From Desulfitobacterium chlororespirans DSM 11544 (GTDB taxonomy: Bacteria > Bacillota > Desulfitobacteriia > Desulfitobacteriales > Desulfitobacteriaceae), in the NCBI RefSeq assembly GCF_900143285.1, contig NZ_FRDN01000004.1, forward strand, positions 189,878-253,877: 64,000 bases of DNA. Reading direction: 5' to 3'. The position numbers were made by a program, and so were the translations under genes. The notes below the pieces were generated by a model that had not been told where the DNA came from, searched no databases, and saw nothing but the letters and a program-made list of their open reading frames with translations. Shown here piece after piece: positions 33,916 to 42,583 of this stretch; the stretch's first letter is position 1; every line of letters starts with the position of its first letter.

Positions 33916-34683
33916 TCAATCCTGGGGTTTTGCTTTGGCATAGCCGATGATATCCTGCAAAGCGGCTGTTAAAACCCCGGAGAGGGTTGTGGCCAAATAA
34001 ACAGCCCCTTTGTTTTCAGCATCTTCCAGCATGGTTGGATTAAGAAACACCATCCCTAAAGGGACTGAGAGCCGCTTGGCCCGGTCAGCCAGATCCTCCA
34101 TCAAGGTCTTAACCTGGGGATGGGCGGGACCCTGGGATAAGCCCATGCTCACCGACAAGTCCAGAGCCCCCAGCAGCGCCAGATCAACCCCGGGAACCGT
34201 CACAATCTGCTCGAAGTTTGCTGCGGCTTCCGGCGTTTCGATTTGCACCACAATCAGAACATCACGGTTCTGTGTCTCCAGGTAATCTCCGCCCCGGGAA
34301 CCGGACAAACGGGCGGATCTGGCGTAATAATCCACTCCCCGGCGCCCCAAGGGCGGATATTTAGCCCTAGCCACAACTGCCAGGGCCTGTTCCCGGGTAT
34401 TGACCATAGGAACCTGAATTCCGGCGGCACCCATATCCAGAGCTTTTTGAATGGAGGAGTGATCATAATCTGTTCGAACCACCACCGGCAGCCCTACCAC
34501 GTCGGCAGCCCGGATCATGTGCTCAATTTCACCTTGACTGAAGCAGCCGTGTTCGTTATCCAAAATCATAAAGTCAAAGCCGACAGCGCCCAGTATCTCA
34601 GCCATCGGGGGAGAGAAAAAGTTGACAAAGCACCCGATCAGCTTTTCTCCCCGCCCCAATTTTTGCTTCAGCTGATTCTTCAT
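33916..34683 (-). CDS. HpcH/HpaI-family aldolase
   Basis: 255 residues from an ATG overlapping the upstream cupin stop by four bases; the frame runs further upstream. The HpcH/HpaI fold shows GFDFMILDNEHGCFS, VVVRTDYDHSSIQKALDMGAAGIQVPMV and the C-terminal SVSMGLSQG loop. Such enzymes are Mg/Mn-dependent class II aldolases that cleave 4-hydroxy-2-oxo-acids to pyruvate or glyoxylate and an aldehyde. Coupled to a cupin and followed by DUF6282, it points to breakdown of a hydroxylated keto acid or sugar acid (inference). Confidence 0.9.
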   Translation of the reverse strand: MKNQLKQKLGRGEKLIGCFVNFFSPPMAEILGAVGFDFMILDNEHGCFSQGEIEHMIRAADVVGLPVVVRTDYDHSSIQKALDMGAAGIQVPMVNTREQALAVVARAKYPPLGRRGVDYYARSARLSGSRGGDYLETQNRDVLIVVQIETPEAAANFEQIVTVPGVDLALLGALDLSVSMGLSQGPAHPQVKTLMEDLADRAKRLSVPLGMVFLNPTMLEDAENKGAVYLATTLSGVLTAALQDIIGYAKAKPQD

Positions 34684-35051
34684 TGGGAAGCGCTCCCCGG
34701 ATAACCCTTTTTGTTGCTGGGCGGAAATTCCGCCCTGACCGGAGCGAAAATGTCCAACATGATGCACTCTGTTCCACCAGTCACCGTGGCATTATGGATA
34801 GTGTTGGAGGGAATCAGGATAAAGTCTCCCTGACTGGCATGATATAATTCTTCCCCTACCGTAAAATCACATTGACCTCTGACAATATAGCTGATCTGCT
34901 CATTAGAATGCTGGTGATAGAATTCAGGAAATCCGAAAGCGATTTTATTCATTACAGCGGAGCATTTCTCCCCGTGGATGGTAATCCGGTCTGCTCCAGG
35001 CTTGATTTGGGTCCAGCCTATTTCATTAATATTGAGGTGTTCACCTGCCAT
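34680..35051 (-). CDS. Cupin-domain protein
   Basis: 123 residues from an ATG eight bases after GGGAGG. Both cupin motifs are present: HQHSNEQISYIVRGQCDFTVG (His, His, Glu) and GDFILIPSNTIHNATV (His). The single domain could be an isomerase, dioxygenase or ligand binder; the metal site looks complete. It overlaps the aldolase start by four bases and follows a second cupin of the same fold. Confidence 0.85.
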   Translation of the reverse strand: MAGEHLNINEIGWTQIKPGADRITIHGEKCSAVMNKIAFGFPEFYHQHSNEQISYIVRGQCDFTVGEELYHASQGDFILIPSNTIHNATVTGGTECIMLDIFAPVRAEFPPSNKKGYPGSASQ

Positions 35052-35117
35052 AAAAAAAACCTCCCTTGATTCAGTATGCAGCAAATGCAGAAGAGGGATA
35101 GATGGTTAATACTCCAC

Positions 35118-35477
35118 TTAGAAGACTCCTTCTTGTTTAGGAACAAAAATCAAGAGATTTTTGACACCCTGGGGATCGGTCACTTTGGTGAAATGTATGG
35201 CATTTGGCGGAATGGCAATCATATCACCGGACTCCAAATAGTAGATCCTGTCTTCGATGGTCATTTCCATCGTACCGCTGATCGTTACAACAATCTGCTC
35301 GTGAATGTGCTGGTGGGCCTTGGACTCTTTTCCGGTATATTCAATTTCCTGAAGCCGGAGGTTAGCTTTTTCCGCTTCAAAGTTTTTAACCTTGACTCCA
35401 ACCCGTCTCCCGTTAACAGCCACATCAGTCCATTCCATCTCAGACAGTTTTGCATAAATTTTGTCGATGTTGTTCAT
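35118..35477 (-). CDS. Cupin-domain protein (first gene of the operon)
   Basis: 119 residues from an ATG at 35477, chosen because the cupin domain starts there; its Shine-Dalgarno GAAAGGGG is badly spaced. Upstream starts (ATG 42 bases after the AAGGAGG at 35576, or GTG there) would add 20-33 residues of doubtful sequence. Cupin motifs: HQHIHEQIVVTISGTMEM and GDMIAIPPNAIHFT. It is similar to the next cupin. Divergent from the second PucR gene, so the 100-base gap should hold both promoters. Confidence 0.8.
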   Translation of the reverse strand: MNNIDKIYAKLSEMEWTDVAVNGRRVGVKVKNFEAEKANLRLQEIEYTGKESKAHQHIHEQIVVTISGTMEMTIEDRIYYLESGDMIAIPPNAIHFTKVTDPQGVKNLLIFVPKQEGVF

Positions 35478-35676
35478 CCCCTTTCGTTTAAATTTGCTGT
35501 GCAGATTTATTATTGCGAAAACTTTCTTTAAACTCATCTGCAATTTTGTAGGAATAATCAGGGGATTATTCAACACCTCCTTGGTAATTGCCTGTCCAGC
35601 TCTTGTTGTTAATCCTTCCTAATGTGACTATAATGAAACTGATATTTTCGCACTTTTCAGGAAAGGGGAGAAACAA

Positions 35677-37230
35677 GTGGAGCTCCAAAGTATCGCAAAA
35701 GCGCTCAAGCGAAATAACACCATCCTGTTTCTTTCATTAAAATCCCCCCGCAATATTATCGGTACTCAATTTCTGCACTCTGCCCCGTCTGTTTTTGATG
35801 AACAACTACTCTATATCACCCGGTTGTCCCAATTGCTGGGTCTGGCCGTTATTCCCCAGGACACGACTTTTCTCTGCATCTGCGACAGGAGTTGGCAAAC
35901 AGAAGAACTGGAAGACTTACCGGTTAATCTGATCCTCCTGCCGGAAAACAATGATGAAATCGCTGTTTTCAATCAGGTCCAGGAGATCCTTGGGGGCCAT
36001 ACCCGTTTGACCTTGAATTCTATGCGCCTGATTAAGGCAGTTATTTACCGAAGCAGTCCGCAAAAACTAGTGAATATCTGCTCCGAAATCCTAGGCAATA
36101 CCGTTGTCTTCGCCGATAAGAACACCCAGTTAATTGCCCGTTCTCATTATCAGGATGGCAAGGGGACTCTCTGGGAAGAGCACGGGGTGTACGGACGATT
36201 CAGCGAAGAAACAATGAACTCTGAGCGTTACAAAATCATGCAGGAAATTTTGCATGAAGCAGCTGAGCCGGTTCTGCTTCCCAAACTGACCAGCGACTAT
36301 ACCACAATTACCGGAAAAGTGGTCACTGATAATGCCTTGTTAGGTTATTTTTCTGTTCTGGACACTTCCAGGCAACTGAAAGAAGAAGATAAACAGCTGA
36401 TTGCCGCCATATGTGATATCCTAGCGGGCTATATGAGGAATAATATTGAATATACCAATCCTCCGGAAATCCGTCGGGAGAATTTTATTAAAATGCTCCT
36501 TGACGGGGACTACGCCTATGCCGGTTTGGCTGAAGGGCAATCCAGATCCCTCGACCTAAACGTGGACAAAGCCTATTGGGTTATGTCGATCGATATCGCC
36601 CAAGCTGATAAAAACCAGATTTCCACCCTGCTTTCCGCTAGTACTAAGGATATACCTTGGGGTAAATCAGCTATCTACAAAAATTATATTGTCATCATCA
36701 GCAGCAGGGATTTTAGCACCTTAACCACCCAAGAGACGACGCGCCTCAATAACTTTTTGTTGAAACACCGAGTCTGGGCTGGAATCAGCTGTCAAGCCGA
36801 TACAGCAATCCGGCTCAGAGAGTGCTTCGACCAGGCAGTGACTGCTATCAATCTGGGCCGTCTGCTCTATGACCAAAAAAGAATTTTCCGTTACGATGAT
36901 TACATCATCCCTCACCTGTGGAGCACTTTATCCGGACATATTGATCTGAAAAAATACTGTCACCCGGCTCTCCCGGAGCTGATGGCCTATGATGATAAAA
37001 ATGCCACCCAATTAACTAAAACCCTCTACGAATATCTAATCAATGCCAGCAACCAAACCCTAACGGCAAACAAACTCTCCATTCACCGAGCTTCTCTCGT
37101 TTACAGGATCGAAAAGCTGCAGGAACTATTCAAACTGGATTTGAGTAATGCCCGCTTAAGGAATTACCTGTACTCCTCTTTCCAGATGCTTCTGGTCATT
37201 GACCGGGAAAACATGCAGCAACACATTTGA
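35677..37230 (+). CDS. PucR/CdaR-family regulator, paralogue of the 30080 gene
   Basis: 517 residues from a GTG after GGGGAG. The layout is that of the 30080 protein: an N-terminal sensor (GNTVVFADKNTQLIARSHYQ), middle region (AISCQADTAIRLRECFDQAV) and C-terminal helix-turn-helix TLTANKLSIHRASLVYRIEKL. It lies between the cupin-aldolase operon (divergent) and the chemoreceptor-MFS-SDR genes. The chemoreceptor and MFS promoters share a conserved block, for which this protein is the best candidate activator (inference). A hairpin follows the gene. Confidence 0.88.
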   Translation: MELQSIAKALKRNNTILFLSLKSPRNIIGTQFLHSAPSVFDEQLLYITRLSQLLGLAVIPQDTTFLCICDRSWQTEELEDLPVNLILLPENNDEIAVFNQVQEILGGHTRLTLNSMRLIKAVIYRSSPQKLVNICSEILGNTVVFADKNTQLIARSHYQDGKGTLWEEHGVYGRFSEETMNSERYKIMQEILHEAAEPVLLPKLTSDYTTITGKVVTDNALLGYFSVLDTSRQLKEEDKQLIAAICDILAGYMRNNIEYTNPPEIRRENFIKMLLDGDYAYAGLAEGQSRSLDLNVDKAYWVMSIDIAQADKNQISTLLSASTKDIPWGKSAIYKNYIVIISSRDFSTLTTQETTRLNNFLLKHRVWAGISCQADTAIRLRECFDQAVTAINLGRLLYDQKRIFRYDDYIIPHLWSTLSGHIDLKKYCHPALPELMAYDDKNATQLTKTLYEYLINASNQTLTANKLSIHRASLVYRIEKLQELFKLDLSNARLRNYLYSSFQMLLVIDRENMQQHI

Positions 37231-37286
37231 ATCCTGAGTAATCTATTGATCTGTGTTCCCGTTCATACTTTAAGTGCAGTATGGCC

Positions 37287-37326
37287 AACAAGCCACCCCT
37301 CACCTTAGCGTGATGGGTGGCTTGTT
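37287..37326 (+). terminator. Hairpin after the second PucR gene
   Basis: AACAAGCCACCC and GGGTGGCTTGTT with an inner TCAC/GTGA pairing; the loop is CTTAG-like. Only a weak T-rich tail follows. Confidence 0.65.
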
Positions 37327-37352
37327 AGCTTGGAAGCCTTCCTCATGTTTTT

Positions 37353-37426
37353 GACAATTTGTATTAAGAACCGGCGTCTTTTCCAACGGTATCCATAATG
37401 TAACACAGGGAAACACCATCTATAAT
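37353..37426 (+). promoter_or_regulatory. Conserved promoter module A (chemoreceptor gene)
   Basis: Over 74 ungapped bases it matches the module at 38701 at 49 positions. The first 50 bases (GACAAT onward, with CTTTTCCAACG) match at 38, the next 16 hardly at all, and TCTATAAT is identical. The -10 is perfect, and no -35 lies at the right distance, so an activator is expected. Confidence 0.7.
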
Positions 37427-37505
37427 AAATTTAATAACCCGAAAATTCATTAACAAACTGTGCCCTATCCGTTACTATTTAAAAACCGGAAGAGAGGTTG
37501 CCCGA

Positions 37506-38663
37506 ATGATTTCTATCAGGGATTTAAATGCTGTCAAAGAATTCGTCCAGATCACATCTATTAACGCAATGAGCAAACCAATAGTTATCATTACCCAAGG
37601 AGAAACCATCACCTGGAAATTGCCTTCCCCCGAATTTGATATCACCTCTTTAAGTGTCGGAACAACACTTGCCAAAGAAGGTCCGGCTTATCAAGCGATT
37701 CTTCAAAAGACGCAGGTAACAGGAGAACTTCCGGCCTCAGTCTACGGAACGGCGGTCACGATTACCGCCATACCCTTAGTAGACGATGCAGGAGAGACTG
37801 CCGGCAGCTTGGCTGTTTTCCAGCAAACAATATATCCCACTACCTTCTCTTTTCTGCAAATGGCCCCTATGTTAATAGAAATGCTCCCAAGGGGTTTCAT
37901 TCTATACCTGACTGATTTAGAGAAAATCACCTACAAACAAACTTCACCCGATTTTGAGCTGCCCTTGATTCAAACTGGAACCCCATTAGCAAACATAGAT
38001 AACGCTTTAAAAGCAATTCAGACAAGGCGGCCGGCGTTTACCATGGTTGAAGAAAGCCGCTTTGGAACTCCCCTGCTCATGGTTAATTACCCGCTGTATA
38101 ATCAAGCCGGCTCAGTGATTGCAACCTTTGGGATAATTTCATCGAAAAAGGTTGGCTATCAATTGCTGAGAATGTCGGAAAATCTAAATAAAGGCCTCAG
38201 TGAGATATCCTCCGCCATCGAACAATTGACGGCAACAGCCTCTCAGATCTATGAGAATGAACAAATACTCAATACGGAAATTAAAAAGGTCATCTCTCTT
38301 TCAGAAGAAATAGAAGGAGTATCCCATTTTATCAAAGAGATCGCCGATGAAACCAAGATGCTCGGATTAAATGCAGCGATTGAAGCCGCCAGGGCCAGGG
38401 AAGCGGGAAACGGATTCGGGGTTGTTGCGGAAGAAATCCGCTACCTGTCTGAGCAATCCAAGAGCACCGTACCCAAAATAAAAAAACTGACCGACACGAT
38501 CAAAGACAATATCAACGGAGTCATTAATAAAAGCAACATTTCCCTGCGGTCCACGGAAGAACAGGCCGCCTCTTCCCAAGAAATTACAGCCAGCATCCAG
38601 GAAATCACTGCTTTATCGCAAGAGTTATTGCATCTTTCCGGCATTTTAACCGGTCAGTCCTGA
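37506..38663 (+). CDS. Soluble chemoreceptor-like protein with a duplicated sensor domain
   Basis: 385 residues with no transmembrane helix, so cytoplasmic. Residues about 20-110 and 125-220 are two similar copies of a sensor: [20 protein letters not shown] aligns with [20 protein letters not shown], each ending in a PxxxxxGxxx strand. A short coiled-coil signalling domain follows, with tip [30 protein letters not shown]. Placed between a PucR regulator and a transporter-SDR pair, with the same promoter module as the pair, it probably senses the substrate or cell energy state of that pathway (inference). Confidence 0.85.
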   Translation: MISIRDLNAVKEFVQITSINAMSKPIVIITQGETITWKLPSPEFDITSLSVGTTLAKEGPAYQAILQKTQVTGELPASVYGTAVTITAIPLVDDAGETAGSLAVFQQTIYPTTFSFLQMAPMLIEMLPRGFILYLTDLEKITYKQTSPDFELPLIQTGTPLANIDNALKAIQTRRPAFTMVEESRFGTPLLMVNYPLYNQAGSVIATFGIISSKKVGYQLLRMSENLNKGLSEISSAIEQLTATASQIYENEQILNTEIKKVISLSEEIEGVSHFIKEIADETKMLGLNAAIEAARAREAGNGFGVVAEEIRYLSEQSKSTVPKIKKLTDTIKDNINGVINKSNISLRSTEEQAASSQEITASIQEITALSQELLHLSGILTGQS

Positions 38664-38700
38664 GTTTTTCCAGGACAGACTCTTCCTGAAAGGGGTTATA

Positions 38701-38774
38701 GACAATCTGTATAAAAAAACCGCTTCTTTTCCAACGCAATTCCTAATGATCCCACCCCTATAAAGCTCTATAAT
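38701..38774 (+). promoter_or_regulatory. Conserved promoter module B (MFS-SDR operon)
   Basis: Collinear partner of module A at 37353: GACAAT at the start, CTTTTCCAACG in the middle, TCTATAAT at the end, all at the same spacing. As in A, the -35 region is poor. Confidence 0.7.
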
Positions 38775-38815
38775 AAAAAGCGCGGCAATGCAGAAGAACC
38801 TTCTTTAAACATGCG

Positions 38816-38869
38816 ACATAGCTCATCTCAACGAGTGGCGGCTCCGATAGATGAGCTGTTGTGCTATGT
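38816..38869 (+). other. Large stem-loop in the leader of the MFS gene
   Basis: A perfect 9-bp inner stem, AGCTCATCT with AGATGAGCT, around a 20-base loop. An outer ACATAG/CTATGT pair closes it with a 6-base bulge. It lies about 35 bases after the expected start of transcription and 50 before the ATG. It could be a regulatory leader or a protein-binding site. Confidence 0.5.
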
Positions 38870-38918
38870 TGATCGACTTCTTATTATGTTCAGCAAGGAA
38901 AAAGAAAGGGTGAATTGA

Positions 38919-40178
38919 ATGAATGCCAATGTTAATGCACCTCTTCCCTGGTATAAAGGAATTAATAAAGAGCAGTGGTCTGCGTTGATCGCTGGATATC
39001 TGGGATGGGCTTTGGACGCATTCGATACGTTATTATACTCATTTACCATCATTTCTTTTATGCATGCCTGGAACCTGTCCACGGGAACAACGGGTTTGGT
39101 GGCAACATTGTCACTATTGGCCTCTTCCCTGGGTGGAATCATTTTCGGCATTATTGCCGATAAAATTGGCCGCATGAAGGCTTTGACGTATTCAATCCTG
39201 CTTTATGCACTGGCCACAGGTCTTTGCGGTTTTAGCCAAAATATCTGGCAGCTCCTAGTTTTACGTTTGTTCGTAGGCTTGGGCTTGGGCGGTGAATGGA
39301 CCGCCGGGGCAACCATGATCTCGGAGACCTGGCCCAAAGAGCATCGGGGCAAAGCCCTGGCCATCATGCAATCGGCCTACGCTGTGGGCGGCATGGTCGC
39401 TTCTTTAATCGGGGGCGCGATCATCGCCTATTTCGGCTGGCGGGTTCTTTACTTCGTCGGCGCATTACCGGCCTTATTGGTATTCTACATTCGCCGAAAT
39501 GTTAAAGAACCGCAAATCTGGCTAGAAAAAGGAGCAATGGCCTCCAAGTCTGAAAAAAGAGACTTCCCTCTGATTGCTATTTTTAAAGGCCAACAGCTGA
39601 GGAAAGTCTTGCTAGGCACTCTGTTTGTCGGACTGATCATGATCGCCAGTGTTCCTTACGGCACTTGGTCCTCAGCCTATCTTGCCACCCCGGTAGCCAA
39701 AGGTGGAGCCGGAGTATCTGCCATCAACAGTACCTTAATGATCTTCCCCACCTATTTCGGAATGCTCTTTGGCTATTTATTCTTCGGTTTTTTAAGTGAT
39801 AAATTTGGCCGCAAGAAAACCTTCGCCTTGTTTCTACTTCTGGCCTCCTTCTTTTCCCCATTCCAGGTCTATACCGCCCAGATCTCCGTCTTCTTATACT
39901 TATTGATCGGTCCGATCGTAGGTTTTTTCAAAGTCGGGACCTATTCCGGTCTGGGTCCCCTGCTCTCCGAACTCTTTCCAACCCGGTTCAGGAGCACTGC
40001 TGTAGGCTTTTGCTATAGCATCGGCCGGGGCATGGGAGCCCTGGCCGTGACGGTGGTGGGCTTCTATGCCCAAACCTTCGGATTAAGGAATGTCTTGATG
40101 GCAACGGGAATCTTCTTCCTCCTTTCTTTCTTCTTCTCTTTCCTGCTGCCGGAAACAGCGGGCAAGGAACTGGACTAA
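38919..40178 (+). CDS. MFS transporter, acid:proton symporter type
   Basis: 419 residues, 12 helices. It starts WYKGINKEQWSALIAGYLGWALDAFDTLLYSF, the typical opening of carboxylate symporters (AAHS/sialic acid-like). Motif A is clear: GGIIFGIIADKIGRMKAL and, in the second half, GFLSDKFGRKKTF. GLGLGGEWTAGATMISETWPKEHRGKALAIMQS is the conserved loop after helix 4. AAAGGGTG precedes the ATG. The downstream SDR gene begins 30 bases on. Import of an organic acid is the best guess. Confidence 0.88.
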   Translation: MNANVNAPLPWYKGINKEQWSALIAGYLGWALDAFDTLLYSFTIISFMHAWNLSTGTTGLVATLSLLASSLGGIIFGIIADKIGRMKALTYSILLYALATGLCGFSQNIWQLLVLRLFVGLGLGGEWTAGATMISETWPKEHRGKALAIMQSAYAVGGMVASLIGGAIIAYFGWRVLYFVGALPALLVFYIRRNVKEPQIWLEKGAMASKSEKRDFPLIAIFKGQQLRKVLLGTLFVGLIMIASVPYGTWSSAYLATPVAKGGAGVSAINSTLMIFPTYFGMLFGYLFFGFLSDKFGRKKTFALFLLLASFFSPFQVYTAQISVFLYLLIGPIVGFFKVGTYSGLGPLLSELFPTRFRSTAVGFCYSIGRGMGALAVTVVGFYAQTFGLRNVLMATGIFFLLSFFFSFLLPETAGKELD

Positions 40179-40208
40179 GGGTCCTCACCATTTAAGGAGT
40201 TGATACTT

Positions 40209-40964
40209 ATGGAGAAATTTTTGAGATTTGATGGTAAAAATGTTGTTGTTACCGGCGGCTCAGGCGGAATCGGTGAAAAAATCTGCACCCTGTTTGCCGA
40301 GAAGGGAGCCCGTGTCATTATTGCTGATATCCGAGCTGATGAAGCGGAAATCATTGAATTCTATCAAACAAAAGGATTTGAGCTTTTTTATCAACCTATG
40401 GACGTATCCGACCCGGAATCAGTTCGGGCCGGTGCTGCCTCGATCCGTGAAAAATATGGCGGGGCAGATATCCTTGTGACCGCAGCTGGTGTAGGAGCGG
40501 TTCATCCTGCCCTGGATTACCCTGACGAAGCCTGGCAGAGAGTTCTGAGCATCAACCTTAATGGAACCTTTTATTGTGCCCGAGAATTTGCCCGCCATAT
40601 GATCGAAAAAGGCAAAGGAAGTATGATCTGTATTTCATCCATCGCAGCACTTAAAGCCCTGCGTCCTGAAACCAACATCAGTTATGGAGTATCCAAAGCG
40701 GCCGTAACACACCTTTGCAAACTTCTGGCCAGCGAATGGACTGAATACAACATCAGGATCAATGCGGTGGCTCCCGGCTATACAGCAACAGGAGCTTTAA
40801 CTAAAATGCAAAACTATCTACCCCTCTGGCTGGAGCAAATTCCGATGCACCGTCTGCTGGAACCCCTTGAAATTGCCCAGGCCGTTTTATTTCTCGCCTC
40901 CGATGCCGCCAGCGGTATCACTGGCACCCAACTTATGGTGGATGGAGGCTACTCCGCCTGGTAA
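40209..40964 (+). CDS. Short-chain dehydrogenase/reductase
   Basis: 251 residues from an ATG nine bases after AAGGAG; a TTG nine bases earlier is less likely. The nucleotide site is TGGSGGIGEKIC, and the following acidic residue (ADIRADE) suggests NAD. The catalytic set is present: Asn in SINLNGTF, Ser in ICISSIAAL, and Tyr-Lys in SYGVSKAA. It probably oxidises the imported hydroxy acid or an intermediate (inference from linkage to the MFS gene). A hairpin follows. Confidence 0.9.
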   Translation: MEKFLRFDGKNVVVTGGSGGIGEKICTLFAEKGARVIIADIRADEAEIIEFYQTKGFELFYQPMDVSDPESVRAGAASIREKYGGADILVTAAGVGAVHPALDYPDEAWQRVLSINLNGTFYCAREFARHMIEKGKGSMICISSIAALKALRPETNISYGVSKAAVTHLCKLLASEWTEYNIRINAVAPGYTATGALTKMQNYLPLWLEQIPMHRLLEPLEIAQAVLFLASDAASGITGTQLMVDGGYSAW

Positions 40965-40995
40965 TCATCCTATCTGAACCCAATCTACTACCTAA

Positions 40996-41032
40996 AAGGT
41001 GTAACTCTCATGAAAAGTGGGAGTTACACCTT
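40996..41032. terminator. Hairpin after the SDR gene
   Basis: A perfect 12-bp stem, AAGGTGTAACTC with GAGTTACACCTT, around 13 bases. T-runs are weak on both sides; it also faces the DUF2680 remnant on the other strand. Confidence 0.65.
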
Positions 41033-41038
41033 AGTTGT

Positions 41039-41146
41039 CTATTCTCTTATCCAGAGCCTCTGCACTCCGGCCATAAGTTTTTTCTTCATTGAATCCCCTT
41101 CTTTTTCACCTCAACCCCTTATGTACACCATGGTCAATACTCTTGA
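41039..41146 (-). pseudogene. Remnant of a DUF2680 gene: promoter-proximal region and first codons
   Basis: About 85 bases match 29846-29928, including the start codon, MKKKLMAG and upstream sequence (CCATAAGTTTTTTCTTCATT is identical). The frame goes off after eight codons: MKKKLMAGVQRLWIRE, then TAG. It lies just beyond the CcdA-like gene. Confidence 0.75.
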
Positions 41147-41162
41147 CCCTCCCGATCCTTAA

Positions 41163-41197
41163 AAATGACTGCAGCCTAACCGAGGCAGCAGTCATTT
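41163..41197 (-). terminator. Terminator of the CcdA-like gene
   Basis: AAATGACTGC and GCAGTCATTT form a perfect 10-bp stem, followed by TTTTTAAGG on the minus strand. Confidence 0.8.
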
Positions 41198-41214
41198 GCT
41201 AATTTGTTCAATTG

Positions 41215-41922
41215 TTAATGTTGATGTCCTGACATGGCCTGTTCAAATCCAGGTTGTGTCACCAGGATATAGCCTGACAGCAGAATCAATAAGATACCTA
41301 TCACCGGACGCAGCTGCTGGGTCCACCTGTTCATCTTAAATAATCTTCTTACCCCGGGGACAAAGGCCATAGCCAGCAGGAGGCTATGGCCCAGCCCGAA
41401 AGCTCCTAAAGCTAAGGAAGAGTAAATCATGTGACCACTGGCCATCGCCGTTCCGCTCATCATCAGAATAACCGGTGTAGTACAAGGAGAGGGGGCCAAT
41501 GCGAAAAAACTTCCCAGAACCCAGGGGCTCAGGCTTTTTTGGTAAATATGTCGGAGAGGACCGTTTTTCCGGGTCACATAAAACCCCGAGACCTTGACGG
41601 GAAACCGGAAACCCAGCAGGATTGCTCCGGCAACAAGGTATAAAACGCCTAAGAAGATAGTCCAGTACATAGCAGGTAAACGGAAAAGTATCCCCACCTG
41701 GGCGGCCAGAGCGCCGATCAGCATCAGGGTTAAGGTAAACCCTAAGATAAATTGAATAACCCGGCTATACCCTTCCTGACGTGCCCCACCTATTACTAAG
41801 GGGATCATGGCTCCCATGCAGGGATTAATGGACAGAACAATTCCTCCCATAAACATGGAGACCATTAACCACGAGGAGCCATTTTCCATACCGAGCATCA
41901 AAGAGTGAGCTAAGGAATCCAT
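41215..41922 (-). CDS. CcdA/DsbD-type thiol-disulfide membrane transporter
   Basis: 235 residues with six transmembrane helices. The two cysteine motifs of the CcdA family are present: VLSINPCMGAMIP and LAPSPCTTPVIL. These carry electrons from cytoplasmic thioredoxin across the membrane to extracytoplasmic thiol proteins, for cytochrome c assembly or disulfide repair. The tail GFEQAMSGHQH is short. AAAGGGTGGTG precedes the ATG. A matching fragment is found upstream of the DUF2680 gene at 30026, so an older CcdA-DUF2680 pair was probably duplicated. Confidence 0.88.
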   Translation of the reverse strand: MDSLAHSLMLGMENGSSWLMVSMFMGGIVLSINPCMGAMIPLVIGGARQEGYSRVIQFILGFTLTLMLIGALAAQVGILFRLPAMYWTIFLGVLYLVAGAILLGFRFPVKVSGFYVTRKNGPLRHIYQKSLSPWVLGSFFALAPSPCTTPVILMMSGTAMASGHMIYSSLALGAFGLGHSLLLAMAFVPGVRRLFKMNRWTQQLRPVIGILLILLSGYILVTQPGFEQAMSGHQH

Positions 41923-42005
41923 TCTTCACCACCCTTTCTTGACCTTTTAAGGTATTTTTATGTCCAAGAAAGAGGTTAAAGAACTAAAAGTATCTATGGA
42001 TTCTT

Positions 42006-42386
42006 CTAGAGTATTTCGTCGCTTTTATCATCCAGTCCCTGGATCGTGACAATAATTTTATTGGGTAAGCAAACGATGGCTTGGCTTGGCCTGGCAATCC
42101 AGCCGGTTTCCGAGCAAATCCCCTCAGGGCAAATCTCTTTAGGCATCTCCAGCATTCTTAGTTTACCGTTTTTCACTTCAAGATAACCGGTTTGCTCTCC
42201 AAACTTAAATTCATAGGTTTGCATTTCCTCTTCAACCACAAGCGGGATTCTTTGCTTTACTTCATTGTCAATGACAATAACAATGCTGGCATTTGCCTGA
42301 GCGGGTTTTGCCAGGGTCATCGTGCCCAGCAAAATACTGCTTATGAGCACGATGCCGATAATGAGCAGCTTCTCAACTTTTTTCAT
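42006..42386 (-). CDS. NusG domain II-containing membrane-anchored protein
   Basis: 126 residues from an ATG after GGGGATTAAAG; an upstream ATG 63 bases back lacks a site. A hydrophobic helix (about 5-27) acts as anchor or signal. The rest is the NusG-domain-II fold of small extracytoplasmic proteins: ASIVIVIDNEVKQRIPL, EFKFGEQTGYLEVKNGKLRML, EICPEGICSETGWI and QAIVCLPNKIIVTI. The conserved two-cysteine CPEGIC motif and a third Cys suggest redox or metal binding. Next to a CcdA-like protein, it may be a thiol partner of that transporter (inference). Confidence 0.8.
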   Translation of the reverse strand: MKKVEKLLIIGIVLISSILLGTMTLAKPAQANASIVIVIDNEVKQRIPLVVEEEMQTYEFKFGEQTGYLEVKNGKLRMLEMPKEICPEGICSETGWIARPSQAIVCLPNKIIVTIQGLDDKSDEIL

Positions 42387-42583
42387 CTTTAATCCCCATA
42401 AGTTATTTCCAAAAGGTTGTTTCCATAACATTGGCATTATAGCAAGCAAATTTGATTACTTAGTGAATGAGCCGTGAATAACTTATGAAGAAATTATTGC
42501 TTTATAACATTTAAAAATTGGTACTCTATAGCATTTAGAAAATGATCAGGGTAACCAAGGAATTGACGTCATACTCAACCTGT

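Noticed and set aside
36000-37230. A TTCCTAATG match between the PucR-cupin gap and promoter module B
   Set aside because: Only nine bases agree and the spacing to TATAAT differs, so I do not count the PucR promoter as a third module.
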